A DNA stretch of 64,000 nucleotides, from assembly GCA_013360405.1 (NCBI GenBank), contig JABWBR010000001.1, positions 62,001 through 126,000 on the forward strand, in the 5' to 3' direction. Below are positions 37,322-46,026 of the stretch, one piece after another. The notes beneath the pieces were generated by a model, which was given only the letters and a program-made list of their open reading frames with translations, did not search any database and was not told the DNA's origin. The position numbers were made by a program, and so were the translations under genes. The stretch comes from Saprospiraceae bacterium (GTDB lineage: Bacteria; Bacteroidota; Bacteroidia; Chitinophagales; Saprospiraceae). Each line of letters begins with the position of its first letter. Position 1 is the stretch's first letter.

Positions 37322-38800
37322 ATGAGAGTTACAATAATTGGCAATCTCTTGTTAGTCCTTGCTTTCGTCCTCTTAGCCGATAGCTGTGCGGTGAATCCCG
37401 TTTCGGGAAAAAAACAGCTTATGTTGTTGAGTGAAGACCAGGAGAAGGCGTTGGGCCTTGAATCAGACCCTGGCATTTTAGCCAGTTATGGAGTATACGA
37501 CGATGCCAAGTTGCAGCAATTTATTACAGAAAAAGGCAAGAAAATGGGGGCTATTTCACATCGCCCTAATCTCGATTATAAGTTTAAAGTACTCGATTCG
37601 CCGGTGGTTAATGCGTTTGCCGTACCCGGCGGGTATGTCTATTTTACACGCGGCATCCTGGCGTACTTTAATAACGAAGCCCAGTTTGCAGGCGTCTTGG
37701 GTCATGAGATCGGACACGTAACGGCCAGGCACTCTGCGCAGCAATACAGCCAGCAAATATTGGCGCAGGCGGGTTTAATGATCGGTATGGTGGTATCGGA
37801 AGATTTTCGCAAATATGCCGAAGTAGCCAATGTGGGTGTCAGCCTGCTTTTTCTCAAGTTTAGCCGCGACCACGAGAGCGAGTCGGATAAACTGGGCGTA
37901 GCTTATTCTTCCCAAATAGGCTATGACGCCCACGAGATGGCCAAGTTTTTTAATACGCTTTCGCGGCTTAGCGGCGACGGAGGTCAGTCGCTGCCCACGT
38001 TTCTCTCTACCCACCCCAACCCGGATGATCGCAATAAAAAGGTAGATGAGATGGCGACCAATTGGGCCCAAAAATCACCCGGCGCCAAATTGGATGTAAA
38101 CCGCGATAGCTACCTTCGCATGATCGACGGGCTTGTATACGGCGAAGACCCCCGGCAGGGTTATGTGGAAAACGATAATTTTTATCATCCCGAACTGAAG
38201 TTTCAATACGCTGTTCCTTCGGGCTGGCAACTTGTGAACTCTCCCTCACAGGTGCAGATGGCCCCCAAAGACGGAAAAGCGCTGATGATATTTACCCTTT
38301 CACAGGAGAAAACGCTGCAGGCGGCAGCCCAAGGCCTACTCACTCAATATCAGCTCACTAAGGTCAGTTCGAGGGAGACTACCATAAACGGACTGCCTGC
38401 GCTCGAAATGGTAGCCGAGCAGGCTGCGCAAACGCAAGATCAGCAGCAGCAGCAGCAACAACAACAGTCGCCGCCGGTTCGCCTACTCACTTATCAGATT
38501 CAATACAACGGTCTGATATATCAGTTTTTGGGCGTTACGGAAAAAGCGAATTATAGTTCTTACGAACCTACTTTTATGAACGTCATAAAGAGTTTTAAAG
38601 AACTCAAAGAAGCCGGCAAACTGAATCGTCAACCCGAACGCATACGCATAAAAACAGTGGACCGCAGCGGTACGTTTGCCGATGCGCTCAAAGCTTTTAA
38701 TATGCCCGAAAAGCGCCACAAGGAACTAGCTATTCTCAACGGCATGGAATTGAATTCGCCTGTGACGAAAGGCATGCTGATCAAAGTCGTGGGGAACTAG
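37322..38800 (+). CDS. M48 family metalloprotease, probable lipoprotein
   Basis: A 492-residue protein. A hydrophobic N-terminus with ADSCAVNPVSGKKQL gives a probable lipid Cys at 22, as in periplasmic BepA/LoiP-like proteases. The zinc site is HEIGH (His128, Glu129, His132) with Glu185 in the ExxxD motif of HESESD. FAVPGGYVYFTRGIL (about 99-113) is the family block before it. A glutamine run (nine Gln, about 374-382) divides the protease part from a C-terminal region ending with a LysM-like block (KELAILNGMELNSPVTKG). Such proteases handle misfolded outer-membrane proteins, fitting the divergent chaperone cluster beside it. Confidence 0.93.
   Translation: MRVTIIGNLLLVLAFVLLADSCAVNPVSGKKQLMLLSEDQEKALGLESDPGILASYGVYDDAKLQQFITEKGKKMGAISHRPNLDYKFKVLDSPVVNAFAVPGGYVYFTRGILAYFNNEAQFAGVLGHEIGHVTARHSAQQYSQQILAQAGLMIGMVVSEDFRKYAEVANVGVSLLFLKFSRDHESESDKLGVAYSSQIGYDAHEMAKFFNTLSRLSGDGGQSLPTFLSTHPNPDDRNKKVDEMATNWAQKSPGAKLDVNRDSYLRMIDGLVYGEDPRQGYVENDNFYHPELKFQYAVPSGWQLVNSPSQVQMAPKDGKALMIFTLSQEKTLQAAAQGLLTQYQLTKVSSRETTINGLPALEMVAEQAAQTQDQQQQQQQQQSPPVRLLTYQIQYNGLIYQFLGVTEKANYSSYEPTFMNVIKSFKELKEAGKLNRQPERIRIKTVDRSGTFADALKAFNMPEKRHKELAILNGMELNSPVTKGMLIKVVGN
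38441..38467 (+). repeat. CAG/CAA tract encoding nine glutamines
   Basis: Five or more CAG codons run into CAA codons, ending in CAG, in the M48 protease gene. The mixed codons suggest an older tract. It lies in a linker, not in the catalytic domain. Confidence 0.95.
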
Positions 38801-38878
38801 CGGAGTTGTTGTCGGTTGTCAGTTGTCGGTTATCAGTTTTTCAGAACCGACAACCGATAACCGACAACTGCCCCTCCG
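38801..38878. repeat. 3'-end hairpin element E: gttgtcggttatc repeats
   Basis: It fills the gap between the convergent M48 protease and mscL. cagttgtcggttatc (38820-38834) and gataaccgacaactg (38856-38870) are a perfect 15-base inverted repeat, extended by further imperfect units and by cggag/ctccg at the ends. It could terminate both genes. Confidence 0.94.
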
Positions 38879-38879
38879 A

Positions 38880-39302
38880 TTAGTTTTTCTTCAGCAAATC
38901 CCTGATTTCTGCCAGCAACTGTTCGGTAGTAGGACCGGCTGGAGCGGCTGGGGCTTCTTCTTCTTTTTTCTTGGCGCTTTCCAGGGCGCGGTTGTAAACT
39001 TTTACCACCATAAAAATAACGGTGGCAATGATCAAGAAGTCGACTACCGTTTGGATGAACATGCCATAGCGCAATTGCACGGCTTCGGCGGTGACAGCGC
39101 CGTCGGGACCCAATTCGGCAGCCTTGAGCGTGAGCGCAAGGTCGCTGAAATCAACGCCGCCCAGCAGCATTCCGAGCGGGGGCATAATAATGTCATTGGT
39201 GAATGAAGTGACCACCGCGCCGAAAGCGCCGGCGATGATTACCGCTACGGCAAGGTCGAGCAGGTTGCCGCGCATGATAAAAGCTTTTAACTCCTTGAGC
39301 AT
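38880..39302 (-). CDS. mscL: Large-conductance mechanosensitive channel
   Basis: A 140-residue MscL, a homopentameric inner-membrane emergency valve opened by membrane tension in osmotic downshock. The N-terminal [22 protein letters not shown] (read in parts, about 10-31) is the pore helix, with [14 protein letters not shown] after it, and the second helix is [15 protein letters not shown]. The C-terminal cytoplasmic bundle ends [13 protein letters not shown]. Length is normal. Confidence 0.98.
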   Translation of the reverse strand: MLKELKAFIMRGNLLDLAVAVIIAGAFGAVVTSFTNDIIMPPLGMLLGGVDFSDLALTLKAAELGPDGAVTAEAVQLRYGMFIQTVVDFLIIATVIFMVVKVYNRALESAKKKEEEAPAAPAGPTTEQLLAEIRDLLKKN

Positions 39303-39457
39303 ACTGTTGATTTTAGGTAAATAAAGTTGGCTCTATTGTTTACACGATATCGCAATTTAGATATTATTTTGTGAAAAAGTAGCCTGGCAGTAGCCTGTTA
39401 TGTGCGAATGCGGCAGTTGACGGGCTGAAAACAACCGGTTGATCCGGATACTATTAC

Positions 39458-40192
39458 ATGCGAACAATTGATATTACCACTACTCAAAATGTTGTCATTC
39501 AGTACGAACTGGCCACTGTGATAGATCGTGCGTTGGCATTTTTACTCGACTTGATTGTGGTGGGGCTGGTAAGTATATTGGGTATTTACCTGCTAAATGC
39601 GCTGTTTGGAGCCCTGGAGGGTATTGTGACCAGGCTGTATGCCTTGCTGCCCATTTGCCTGTTGCTGCTTTACCATTTTTTTTCGGAGATATTTATCGAC
39701 GGGCAATCGCTGGGCAAACGTGCCGTCGGCATCAAGGTGGTACGCCTCGACGGAGAAGAACCCAGCCTGAGTGATTATCTGTTGCGCGCCGTATTCCACA
39801 TTGCCGATAGCTTGTTTTCGCTGGGTATTATTGCCATCCTGCTGATTAGTACGTCCAACCGGCGTCAACGGCTGGGCGATATGACGGCCAATACGACGGT
39901 GATCAAAACCCGGTCGATACAGCAATTCCATCTCGGCGAGATTATCAGGATTGGCAATGCAGAAAACTATCAACCCGTTTATCCCGCCGTGCGTGCATTG
40001 AGCGAGCAAGACATGTTGCTGGTAAAACAAGTGCTGGGGCGCTACCAGTCTTTTCCCAATGAAGCCCACAAACAAGCCCTCGATAAGTTAACCACCAGGC
40101 TTGCCACCTTGCTGCAATTGCCGCAGGCGCCCCGCAACCAGGTAGAGTTTCTCAAAACATTATTGCGCGATTATATCGTGCTCACGCGATAA
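39458..40192 (+). CDS. RDD family membrane protein
   Basis: A 244-residue protein with an RDD domain: three or four helices in residues 20-140, with VIDRALAFLLDLIVV (the RxxDxxxD type motif, here RALAFLLD), DGQSLGKRAVGIKVVR (about 79-94) and RQRLGDMTANTTVIK (about 137-151). Function is not established for most members; transport has been proposed for some. The C-terminal 90 residues are soluble and helical. It lies 6 bases before rlmD, so the two are probably cotranscribed. Confidence 0.88.
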   Translation: MRTIDITTTQNVVIQYELATVIDRALAFLLDLIVVGLVSILGIYLLNALFGALEGIVTRLYALLPICLLLLYHFFSEIFIDGQSLGKRAVGIKVVRLDGEEPSLSDYLLRAVFHIADSLFSLGIIAILLISTSNRRQRLGDMTANTTVIKTRSIQQFHLGEIIRIGNAENYQPVYPAVRALSEQDMLLVKQVLGRYQSFPNEAHKQALDKLTTRLATLLQLPQAPRNQVEFLKTLLRDYIVLTR

Positions 40193-40198
40193 CCAATT

Positions 40199-41632
40199 AT
40201 GGCAAAAGACAAAAAAAAACCACTGATACTGCAGGCTGTAGAAATGACCGGCATTGCCGACAAAGGTTTGTGTGTAGGCCGCCACGAGGAGGGGAGGGTG
40301 GTTTTTGTAGAACACGCAGCCCCCGGTGATATTGCAGATGTGCGGGTTTATAAGCGCACTCAGGGGTATTATCTGGCTAGTCCGGTAGTTTTTCATCGCT
40401 ATTCCTCCGATCGTGTGGCGCCTTTTTGCACGCATTTTGGGGTTTGTGGCGGCTGCAAGTGGCAGCACCTGAGTTATGAGGCTCAGCTGCGCCATAAAAC
40501 GCAGGTAGTACTCGACGCCATGCAGCGTATCGGCAAAGTAGAAGTGGGCGAATGGCTACCAATTCTGGGCGCCGGCTCCGATACCTTTTACCGCAATAAG
40601 CTCGAATTTACTTTTTCAAATAAAAGATGGCTGACAGTTGAAGAACTGGAAGAAGGCCTTCAAAAAGACGCAGACGTACTGGGCTTCCACCGCCCCGGCG
40701 CTTTCGACAAAGCGATAGATATTGAAAAATGCTGGCTGCAACCCGACCCCTCCAACGATTTGCGCAACGGCATGAAAGCTATAGCCCTGGCACAGGGGCT
40801 GTCTTTTTTTGACCTTAAAAACCAGCACGGACTGCTTCGCACCCTCATGTTGCGAATTACGACCCTCGGCGAAGTAATGGCGCTGGTTAGTTTTGGCGAA
40901 AGCCAACCCAAAAAGATAAAAACTTTCCTCGATGAGGTTATGCGGCAATTTCCCCAAATCACCACCCTATGTTATTGTATCAACACAAAAAGCAACGATA
41001 CCATATACGATCTCGACATAGTAGTACACCACGGCAAAGGATACGTAGAAGAGCTGCTGGGAGAGGTGCTGTTTCGCATCGGCCCCAAGTCTTTTTTTCA
41101 AACCAACACCGTGCAGGCTACCCGGCTTTATGATATAGTGGTCGAGTTTGCCCAATTGCAGGGGCATGAAAACGTGTACGACCTGTATACCGGCATCGGG
41201 AGTATAGCCCTATACGTTGCCAGGCGGTGCCGCCAGGTAGTGGGCATTGAAGAAATAGCCGCAGCTATCGACGATGCCCGTGAAAATGCGGAATTAAACG
41301 GCATCGAAAATGCAAAATTTTACGCCGGCGACGTTCGGCATATGCTTACCCCGGAATTTGCCCAACAACACGGCTGCCCCGATTTGCTGATTACCGATCC
41401 GCCCAGAGCGGGTATGCACCCCGACGTAGTGCGCATGTTGCTGCAACTTGAATCGCCCCGTATCGTGTATGTAAGTTGCAACCCCTCCACGCAGGCCCGT
41501 GATTTGCTCCTGCTCAGCGAAAAATACGAGGTAGTCAAAGTGCGACCCGTTGATATGTTTCCCCATACCCATCACATTGAAAGCGTGGCTTTGCTGCAAC
41601 TGAAAATAAATGTAACTTTACCCAACACATGA
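40199..41632 (+). CDS. rlmD: 23S rRNA (uracil-C5)-methyltransferase RlmD
   Basis: A 477-residue SAM-dependent enzyme that methylates a uracil in 23S rRNA. An N-terminal TRAM-like domain is followed by iron-sulfur cysteines in CTHFGVCGGCKWQHL (about 80-94) and a class I methyltransferase domain: LYTGIGSIALYVA (SAM motif), DPPRAGMHPD, and the catalytic Cys in YVSCNPSTQARD (about 429-440). The RlmD/RumA/RlmCD group is clear; which uracil is modified is inferred from family naming. It overlaps the following small gene by four bases. Confidence 0.92.
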   Translation: MAKDKKKPLILQAVEMTGIADKGLCVGRHEEGRVVFVEHAAPGDIADVRVYKRTQGYYLASPVVFHRYSSDRVAPFCTHFGVCGGCKWQHLSYEAQLRHKTQVVLDAMQRIGKVEVGEWLPILGAGSDTFYRNKLEFTFSNKRWLTVEELEEGLQKDADVLGFHRPGAFDKAIDIEKCWLQPDPSNDLRNGMKAIALAQGLSFFDLKNQHGLLRTLMLRITTLGEVMALVSFGESQPKKIKTFLDEVMRQFPQITTLCYCINTKSNDTIYDLDIVVHHGKGYVEELLGEVLFRIGPKSFFQTNTVQATRLYDIVVEFAQLQGHENVYDLYTGIGSIALYVARRCRQVVGIEEIAAAIDDARENAELNGIENAKFYAGDVRHMLTPEFAQQHGCPDLLITDPPRAGMHPDVVRMLLQLESPRIVYVSCNPSTQARDLLLLSEKYEVVKVRPVDMFPHTHHIESVALLQLKINVTLPNT

Positions 41633-41973
41633 CGAGCGAAGAGGTACCATACACGCAGGTAAAAACGGTATTGCAGCCTTTTATCCCTGCATTGGGGCAA
41701 GCCGCCGACGTAATACTCGATCAGGAGGTTTCTGCCTACCCGGTTTTTATCGTACATCAGGCTATGTTAAGTATGGGCATTCCGCTCATCGAAAACGCGG
41801 CGGAAAGCGAGTGGTCGGTCAATGCGTCTACCCTCGAAGAGTTGGTCACCAAGCAAATTGTCCAGGAAGACAAATTGGATGTTTTCAGGCAGGTATATAA
41901 AGATCCCCGCACCTTTTTGTGTTTGTTGGTGATAGCGGATTCCAGTGCTGATTTTGTATTTCTACCCAGGTAA
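41629..41973 (+). CDS. Conserved hypothetical protein
   Basis: A 114-residue soluble acidic protein without signal or membrane segment. It has a mixed alpha-beta pattern (YPVFIVHQAMLSMGIPLI at about 37-54; CLLVIADSSADFVFLP at about 98-113). I do not recognise a family. Its ATG overlaps the rlmD stop (ATGA), so translation is coupled to rlmD. Element F begins 6 bases after its stop. Confidence 0.75.
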   Translation: MTSEEVPYTQVKTVLQPFIPALGQAADVILDQEVSAYPVFIVHQAMLSMGIPLIENAAESEWSVNASTLEELVTKQIVQEDKLDVFRQVYKDPRTFLCLLVIADSSADFVFLPR

Positions 41974-41978
41974 AAAGT

Positions 41979-42040
41979 AGTGAACTGTGAACAGTGAACA
42001 GTGAACTGCTCCCTGATCTGTTCACAGTTCACTGTTCACA
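41979..42040. repeat. 3'-end hairpin element F: gtgaacagtgaac repeats
   Basis: Left: overlapping gtgaac units. tgtgaacagtgaac (41986-41999) and gttcactgttcaca (42027-42040) are a perfect 14-base inverted repeat. The element fills the gap exactly, from 6 bases after one stop to 1 base before the kinase ATG, and would sequester that start region if folded. Confidence 0.94.
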
Positions 42041-42041
42041 A

Positions 42042-43988
42042 ATGATATATAAACCACATTCCGGATTAGAAGATTTCTCGCGGGTATTACTCATTGAAGA
42101 TGATACGAGTTATGCCAGGCTGGTGGAGCTCATGCTGAATGAATCCGAATTGTTTCGCTGTGAAGTGGTTAATTGTACTACGCTCGAAGCCGGCATGGCA
42201 ACCCTGGAAAATGACGACAATTTTGCCGCGGTATTGCTCGATCTTTCCTTACCCGACAGTACCGGCTTTTCTACACTGGAATCGCTGCTAACCCGGTTTC
42301 CCAATCAAAACATCATTGTACTCACGGGGCTTGATGACGAAGCGATCGGCGTTAGCGCCGTGAAAGCCGGCGCCCAGGATTTTTTAATAAAAAGAACCGG
42401 CATACTCGACGGCCATTTGCTGGCAAAAACGCTTCGCTTTTCAAAAGAACGCAAACAAATTATCAGCCGCCTCGAAGAAGCCCAACGCGCAGCCAGGTTG
42501 GGCCACTGGGAGTGCAAGCCCGATCGTCATTTTTTCTTTGCCTCTGATGAAGTATACCGAATTTTCGGCCTCGACCCCTCGCTTACTACGTATTCGTGCG
42601 ATGACCTGCTCTTGCCCGAATGCCCCCTCAACCCGTTGCTGATCATGCAATGGAAGATTACCCCCCCAGAGGAGTACAGCGAAGAATTGCACGTCAAGAT
42701 ATCTGGTGGTGAAACACTTACTGTGCTGCTTACCTGTAAAGCCCATCAGGATGTGGATGGGGGGGTATATTATCGCGGCATCGTGCAGGATGTTACCCAG
42801 CAGAAACAAGCGGAAGAACTGCGCAAAGCTCGCGACCTGGCCGAGCATACAGCCAAAGTGCGCGAAAAAGTAATAGCCAGTGTGAGCCATGAGATGAGAA
42901 CCCCTATGAACGCCATCATGGGGTTTAGTAGCTTGTTGTTGCAAACTCACCTGCAACCCGAACAAACAAAATACGTAAAGGCCATTCTCCAGTCGTCGGA
43001 GCTTTTGCTCGATATTATCAACGATATTTTGCAAGTCTCGGCACTCCAACACGGGCAGTTGAGTTTAAAAAGCGACGTTTTTGAATTAAGGCCCCTGCTG
43101 CAGCAATTGCATAGCGTAATGCATTTTCGCGCAATGGAAAAATCGCTGAGCCTCGAGATTTTCTGCCATGACGATGTGCCCGACAAGTTGGTGGGTGATC
43201 CGCAACGCCTGAGCCAGGTATTGCTCAACCTGGTGGGCAACGCACTCAAATTTACGGATAAGGGTGGGGTGAAAGTCACAGTAACCCTTGAAGCACAAAG
43301 CGATACCCGGGTGGTACTCCATTTTGCCATAGAGGATTCCGGTATAGGCATCCCCAAAGAAGAGCTGGAAGCTATTTTTGAGGCTTTTGCACGCATCTCT
43401 GATAAAGACCGCTTCTACGAAGGCATCGGCCTGGGCTTATCTATTGCGCGAATGCTGGTAGAAGAATACGGCGGCCGGCTTTGGGCAGAAAGCGAGGTCG
43501 GCGCCGGCTCTGTTTTTCATGTGCATTGGCCTTTGCTTATGGCCGCTGCTACCCCTGCAGAGCAAACGCCGCTTGCCGGCGATTCGTTGCACGCTCTTGA
43601 GCCTGCGCGTATTCTACTGGTAGAAGACCACCAGCTCAACCAATTGGTAGTAAAGCATTTACTTGAAAAAAAATGGCCCCAACTCACCGTAGAAGTCGCT
43701 AATCATGGCGATGAAGCCATCCAAATGATGGAAAAACACGACTACGCCCTGATCTTGATGGACCTCCAGATGCCTGTTCGCGACGGGTATGAAACTACGA
43801 CGTATATTCGGCAGCACCTGAATGCGCCAAAATCGCGGGTGCCCATTTTAGCCATGACAGCGCACATTCAATCTACTGTACAGGAGAATTGCCGGAATGT
43901 AGGGATCAACGATTTTATCATGAAGCCTTTTGAACAGGAACAATTGTTTCGCATCATCCACCACTATTTGTCATTCCCTCACTTATGA
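42042..43988 (+). CDS. Hybrid sensor histidine kinase (REC-PAS-HisKA-HATPase-REC)
   Basis: A 648-residue cytoplasmic hybrid kinase. Order: receiver 1 (about 13-125, phospho-acceptor Asp67 in LLDLSLPD), a PAS-like region (about 145-265), HisKA with SVSHEMRTPMNAI (about 285), HATPase with LLNLVGNALKFT and DSGIGIP, and receiver 2 (about 525-640) with LMDLQMPVRDGYE. No membrane segment. A longer frame begins at 41994, but those codons are repeat element F, so the ATG at 42042 is used. The Hpt gene overlaps its end, so phosphate probably passes to that protein. Confidence 0.92.
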   Translation: MIYKPHSGLEDFSRVLLIEDDTSYARLVELMLNESELFRCEVVNCTTLEAGMATLENDDNFAAVLLDLSLPDSTGFSTLESLLTRFPNQNIIVLTGLDDEAIGVSAVKAGAQDFLIKRTGILDGHLLAKTLRFSKERKQIISRLEEAQRAARLGHWECKPDRHFFFASDEVYRIFGLDPSLTTYSCDDLLLPECPLNPLLIMQWKITPPEEYSEELHVKISGGETLTVLLTCKAHQDVDGGVYYRGIVQDVTQQKQAEELRKARDLAEHTAKVREKVIASVSHEMRTPMNAIMGFSSLLLQTHLQPEQTKYVKAILQSSELLLDIINDILQVSALQHGQLSLKSDVFELRPLLQQLHSVMHFRAMEKSLSLEIFCHDDVPDKLVGDPQRLSQVLLNLVGNALKFTDKGGVKVTVTLEAQSDTRVVLHFAIEDSGIGIPKEELEAIFEAFARISDKDRFYEGIGLGLSIARMLVEEYGGRLWAESEVGAGSVFHVHWPLLMAAATPAEQTPLAGDSLHALEPARILLVEDHQLNQLVVKHLLEKKWPQLTVEVANHGDEAIQMMEKHDYALILMDLQMPVRDGYETTTYIRQHLNAPKSRVPILAMTAHIQSTVQENCRNVGINDFIMKPFEQEQLFRIIHHYLSFPHL

Positions 43989-44341
43989 CTTATCACCATA
44001 TTAATTTGTCGTACCTCCATAAAATGGCGGGCGACGATATCGAGATGCAGCGGACACTGCTGATCATGTTGTTCGAGGAATTGAGCGCTGCAATACCTCA
44101 AATGCAGCGCTATCTTGAAAAAGAACAGTGGGACGAGCTCAAATCGGCAGCACATAAAATGAAATCTACGCTGTCATTTACAGGCAATGCCGTCATGCAG
44201 GAAGCTAATACGGCCCTGTGGCAGCGCCTGTCAGACGGCATATATTCCCCTTCGCTGTCTCCTTTGCTGCAAGTACTGACCCAAACCGGCCCCAAAGTGA
44301 TAGAAGAACTCAAGCAAGCTTCTGCTGAGCTTGCAAGCTAA
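43985..44341 (+). CDS. Hpt domain phosphotransfer protein
   Basis: A 118-residue single-domain histidine phosphotransfer protein. The phospho-accepting residue is His57 in KSAAHKMKST. It overlaps the hybrid kinase by four bases (ATGA), a strong sign of a dedicated phosphorelay. The final response regulator is not adjacent; rfbA follows. Confidence 0.9.
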   Translation: MTYHHINLSYLHKMAGDDIEMQRTLLIMLFEELSAAIPQMQRYLEKEQWDELKSAAHKMKSTLSFTGNAVMQEANTALWQRLSDGIYSPSLSPLLQVLTQTGPKVIEELKQASAELAS

Positions 44342-44375
44342 GTTATGTATCTTCGCCCTGCTAATGTGAATTGCC

Positions 44376-45242
44376 ATGAAAGGAATCATTCTCGCCGGTG
44401 GTTTGGGTACCCGCTTGTACCCCCTCACGCTTGCCGTGAGCAAACAACTTATGCCGGTTTACGATAAACCGATGATCTACTACCCCCTGTCAACGCTCAT
44501 GTCGGCGGGTATTCGCGACATCTTGTTTATTTCAACCCCCCAAGACCTGCCCAATTTCCAGAAGTTATTGGGTGATGGCAGCCAAATCGGGTGCCACTTT
44601 TCCTACGTTCCGCAATACGAACCCAATGGCCTTGCGCAGGCCTTCGTGCTGGGAGAATCTTTCATCGGCGGCGACCCCGCTGCGCTCATCCTCGGCGACA
44701 ATATCTTTTACGGCGCAGGCCTCAATGAACAATTGCGCGAAAGCGTGAACCCACAGGGCGGCGTAATCTTTGCTTATTGGGTGGCCGACCCTGAGCGATA
44801 CGGCGTGGTAGAGTTTGACAAGCGGTTACATGCGGTTTCTATCGAAGAAAAACCCCTGCATCCCAAATCGCATTATGCCGTGCCGGGCTTGTATTTTTAT
44901 GATAATGAGGTGGTTGCGATTGCCAAATCGCTCCGGCCCAGCGTCCGCGGCGAATATGAAATTACTGATGTGAACCGCCTTTATCTCGAACAAGAAAAGC
45001 TGAAAGTGCAGGTACTGGGCCGTGGCGTAGCCTGGCTCGACACCGGCACCCATAAGTCGCTCATGCAAGCCGGCCAGTTTATTGAAGTAATAGAAGACCG
45101 GCAAGGCCTGAAAATAGGTTGCATTGAGGAAGTTGCCTACGAAATGGGCTTTATCGATGCCGGGCAGCTTGAAAAATTAGCCCATCGCTATCTGAAAAGC
45201 GGATACGGGGAGTATTTGCTCAAACTATTGGAAGAGCGATAG
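44376..45242 (+). CDS. rfbA: Glucose-1-phosphate thymidylyltransferase
   Basis: A 288-residue nucleotidyltransferase making dTDP-glucose for dTDP-rhamnose synthesis. The start [18 protein letters not shown] is the nucleotide-binding signature, followed by [19 protein letters not shown], and ILGDNIFYG (about 108-116). Length is normal. The other rhamnose genes (rfbB, rfbC, rfbD) are not in this window. TATCTTCG 33 bases upstream is one base from a -7 element but lacks a good partner. Confidence 0.97.
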   Translation: MKGIILAGGLGTRLYPLTLAVSKQLMPVYDKPMIYYPLSTLMSAGIRDILFISTPQDLPNFQKLLGDGSQIGCHFSYVPQYEPNGLAQAFVLGESFIGGDPAALILGDNIFYGAGLNEQLRESVNPQGGVIFAYWVADPERYGVVEFDKRLHAVSIEEKPLHPKSHYAVPGLYFYDNEVVAIAKSLRPSVRGEYEITDVNRLYLEQEKLKVQVLGRGVAWLDTGTHKSLMQAGQFIEVIEDRQGLKIGCIEEVAYEMGFIDAGQLEKLAHRYLKSGYGEYLLKLLEER

Positions 45243-45252
45243 AAAAAGGGCA

Positions 45253-45269
45253 GTCGCCTGGGAGGCGAC
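45253..45269 (+). terminator. Short hairpin after rfbA
   Basis: gtcgcct (45253-45259), ggg, aggcgac (45263-45269): a perfect 7-base stem 10 bases after the stop, without a T run. A weak terminator or 3'-end hairpin. Confidence 0.35.
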
Positions 45270-45454
45270 CACCCCTCGTCCTAGTCGCAAAAGCCAATTG
45301 TTAAAATAGCGGATAGGCTATACGTTATTTCCGGACGCTTTCCTGCCATTAACCGAAGCAGGCATTATCCGCAATTTTGCGTCTGGCTTTCACTCAAAAA
45401 AAGATCAGCTTTACTGAATTGTAACTTTGATTTCACTGCGTGTGTTACTATTTC

Positions 45455-45865
45455 TCATAGATCCACGTCCACGGGATTTTCGATGTCTTTTTCGTATTTT
45501 TCTTTCCAGTAGGCTTCAGAAGCCCCACCTTTCCGGTTTTGTTCTGCCAGCGTCCATCCGTCGGTTGCGGTGGTTTGAATCCATAAATTCCCTGAACGCC
45601 GAAACACTTGTGCGTTTAATCCGAATACTTCCTCAAATCGCTGTTCGAGCTTCGCTACAGTCATATCTTCTACAATCTGCAGCTCGCCATCGTTGTGTAT
45701 CGTTCTGATCTCTCCTATAGTCTTATCACTGGCAAGGAGTGCACGCTTAGGCGACCCCTTCCCTTCGTCGTGGTGCTTACTGTAAAATTCGAGCTTGAGG
45801 TAGGGATACATTCGGCTGAATTCTACTTGTATTTCCCGGAGTCTTTTTTGGTCTGTGATAAACAT
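45455..45865 (-). CDS. Conserved hypothetical protein
   Basis: A 136-residue soluble protein. I know of similar Bacteroidota proteins with a middle DMTVAKLEQRFEEVFGLNAQVF and a C-terminal WTLAEQNRKGG, but no function. The N-terminus begins MFITDQKRLREIQ, so I use the ATG at 45865 rather than the one at 45883, which the promoter (45894-45924) would leave almost without a leader. It ends convergent with rfbA and is divergent from the glucosaminidase-like gene. Confidence 0.8.
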   Translation of the reverse strand: MFITDQKRLREIQVEFSRMYPYLKLEFYSKHHDEGKGSPKRALLASDKTIGEIRTIHNDGELQIVEDMTVAKLEQRFEEVFGLNAQVFRRSGNLWIQTTATDGWTLAEQNRKGGASEAYWKEKYEKDIENPVDVDL

Positions 45866-45893
45866 GGCTCTTGCAGTTAGCATAACTTCTAGC

Positions 45894-45924
45894 CAAAGTT
45901 AGCCGGATTACCCACCCAGGCTAA
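45894..45924 (-). promoter_or_regulatory. Promoter of the conserved hypothetical gene
   Basis: Minus-strand TTAG, 19 bases, TAACTTTG (exact -7). Transcription from about 45887 favours the ATG at 45865, with a leader of about 22 bases. Confidence 0.58.
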
Positions 45925-45967
45925 TGACCCCTATCATGCGGTCTAATGACTTTTATCAACAAAAAAG

Positions 45968-45998
45968 TTGTAAATAAAAAACAAAATGTTTATTATTG
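45968..45998 (+). promoter_or_regulatory. Candidate promoter of the glucosaminidase-like gene
   Basis: TTG (45968-45970), 20 bases, TATTATTG (45991-45998), one base off TAnnTTTG, 29 bases before the start codon. Confidence 0.35.
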
Positions 45999-46026
45999 TA
46001 GCGATTTTTGTTTAAAATGATCAGGT

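Noticed and set aside
38441-38467. Glutamine tract as a possible error
   Set aside because: Codons are mixed CAG/CAA and in frame, and the protein continues normally, so it is kept as a real tract.
41994-42041. N-terminal extension of the hybrid kinase
   Set aside because: The codons are repeat element F; the ATG at 42042 precedes the receiver domain.
45427-45708. 93-residue plus-strand open frame with TAACTTTG before it
   Set aside because: It lies opposite the conserved hypothetical gene (45455-45865), which is the better coding strand; the promoter-like sequence has no -33 partner.
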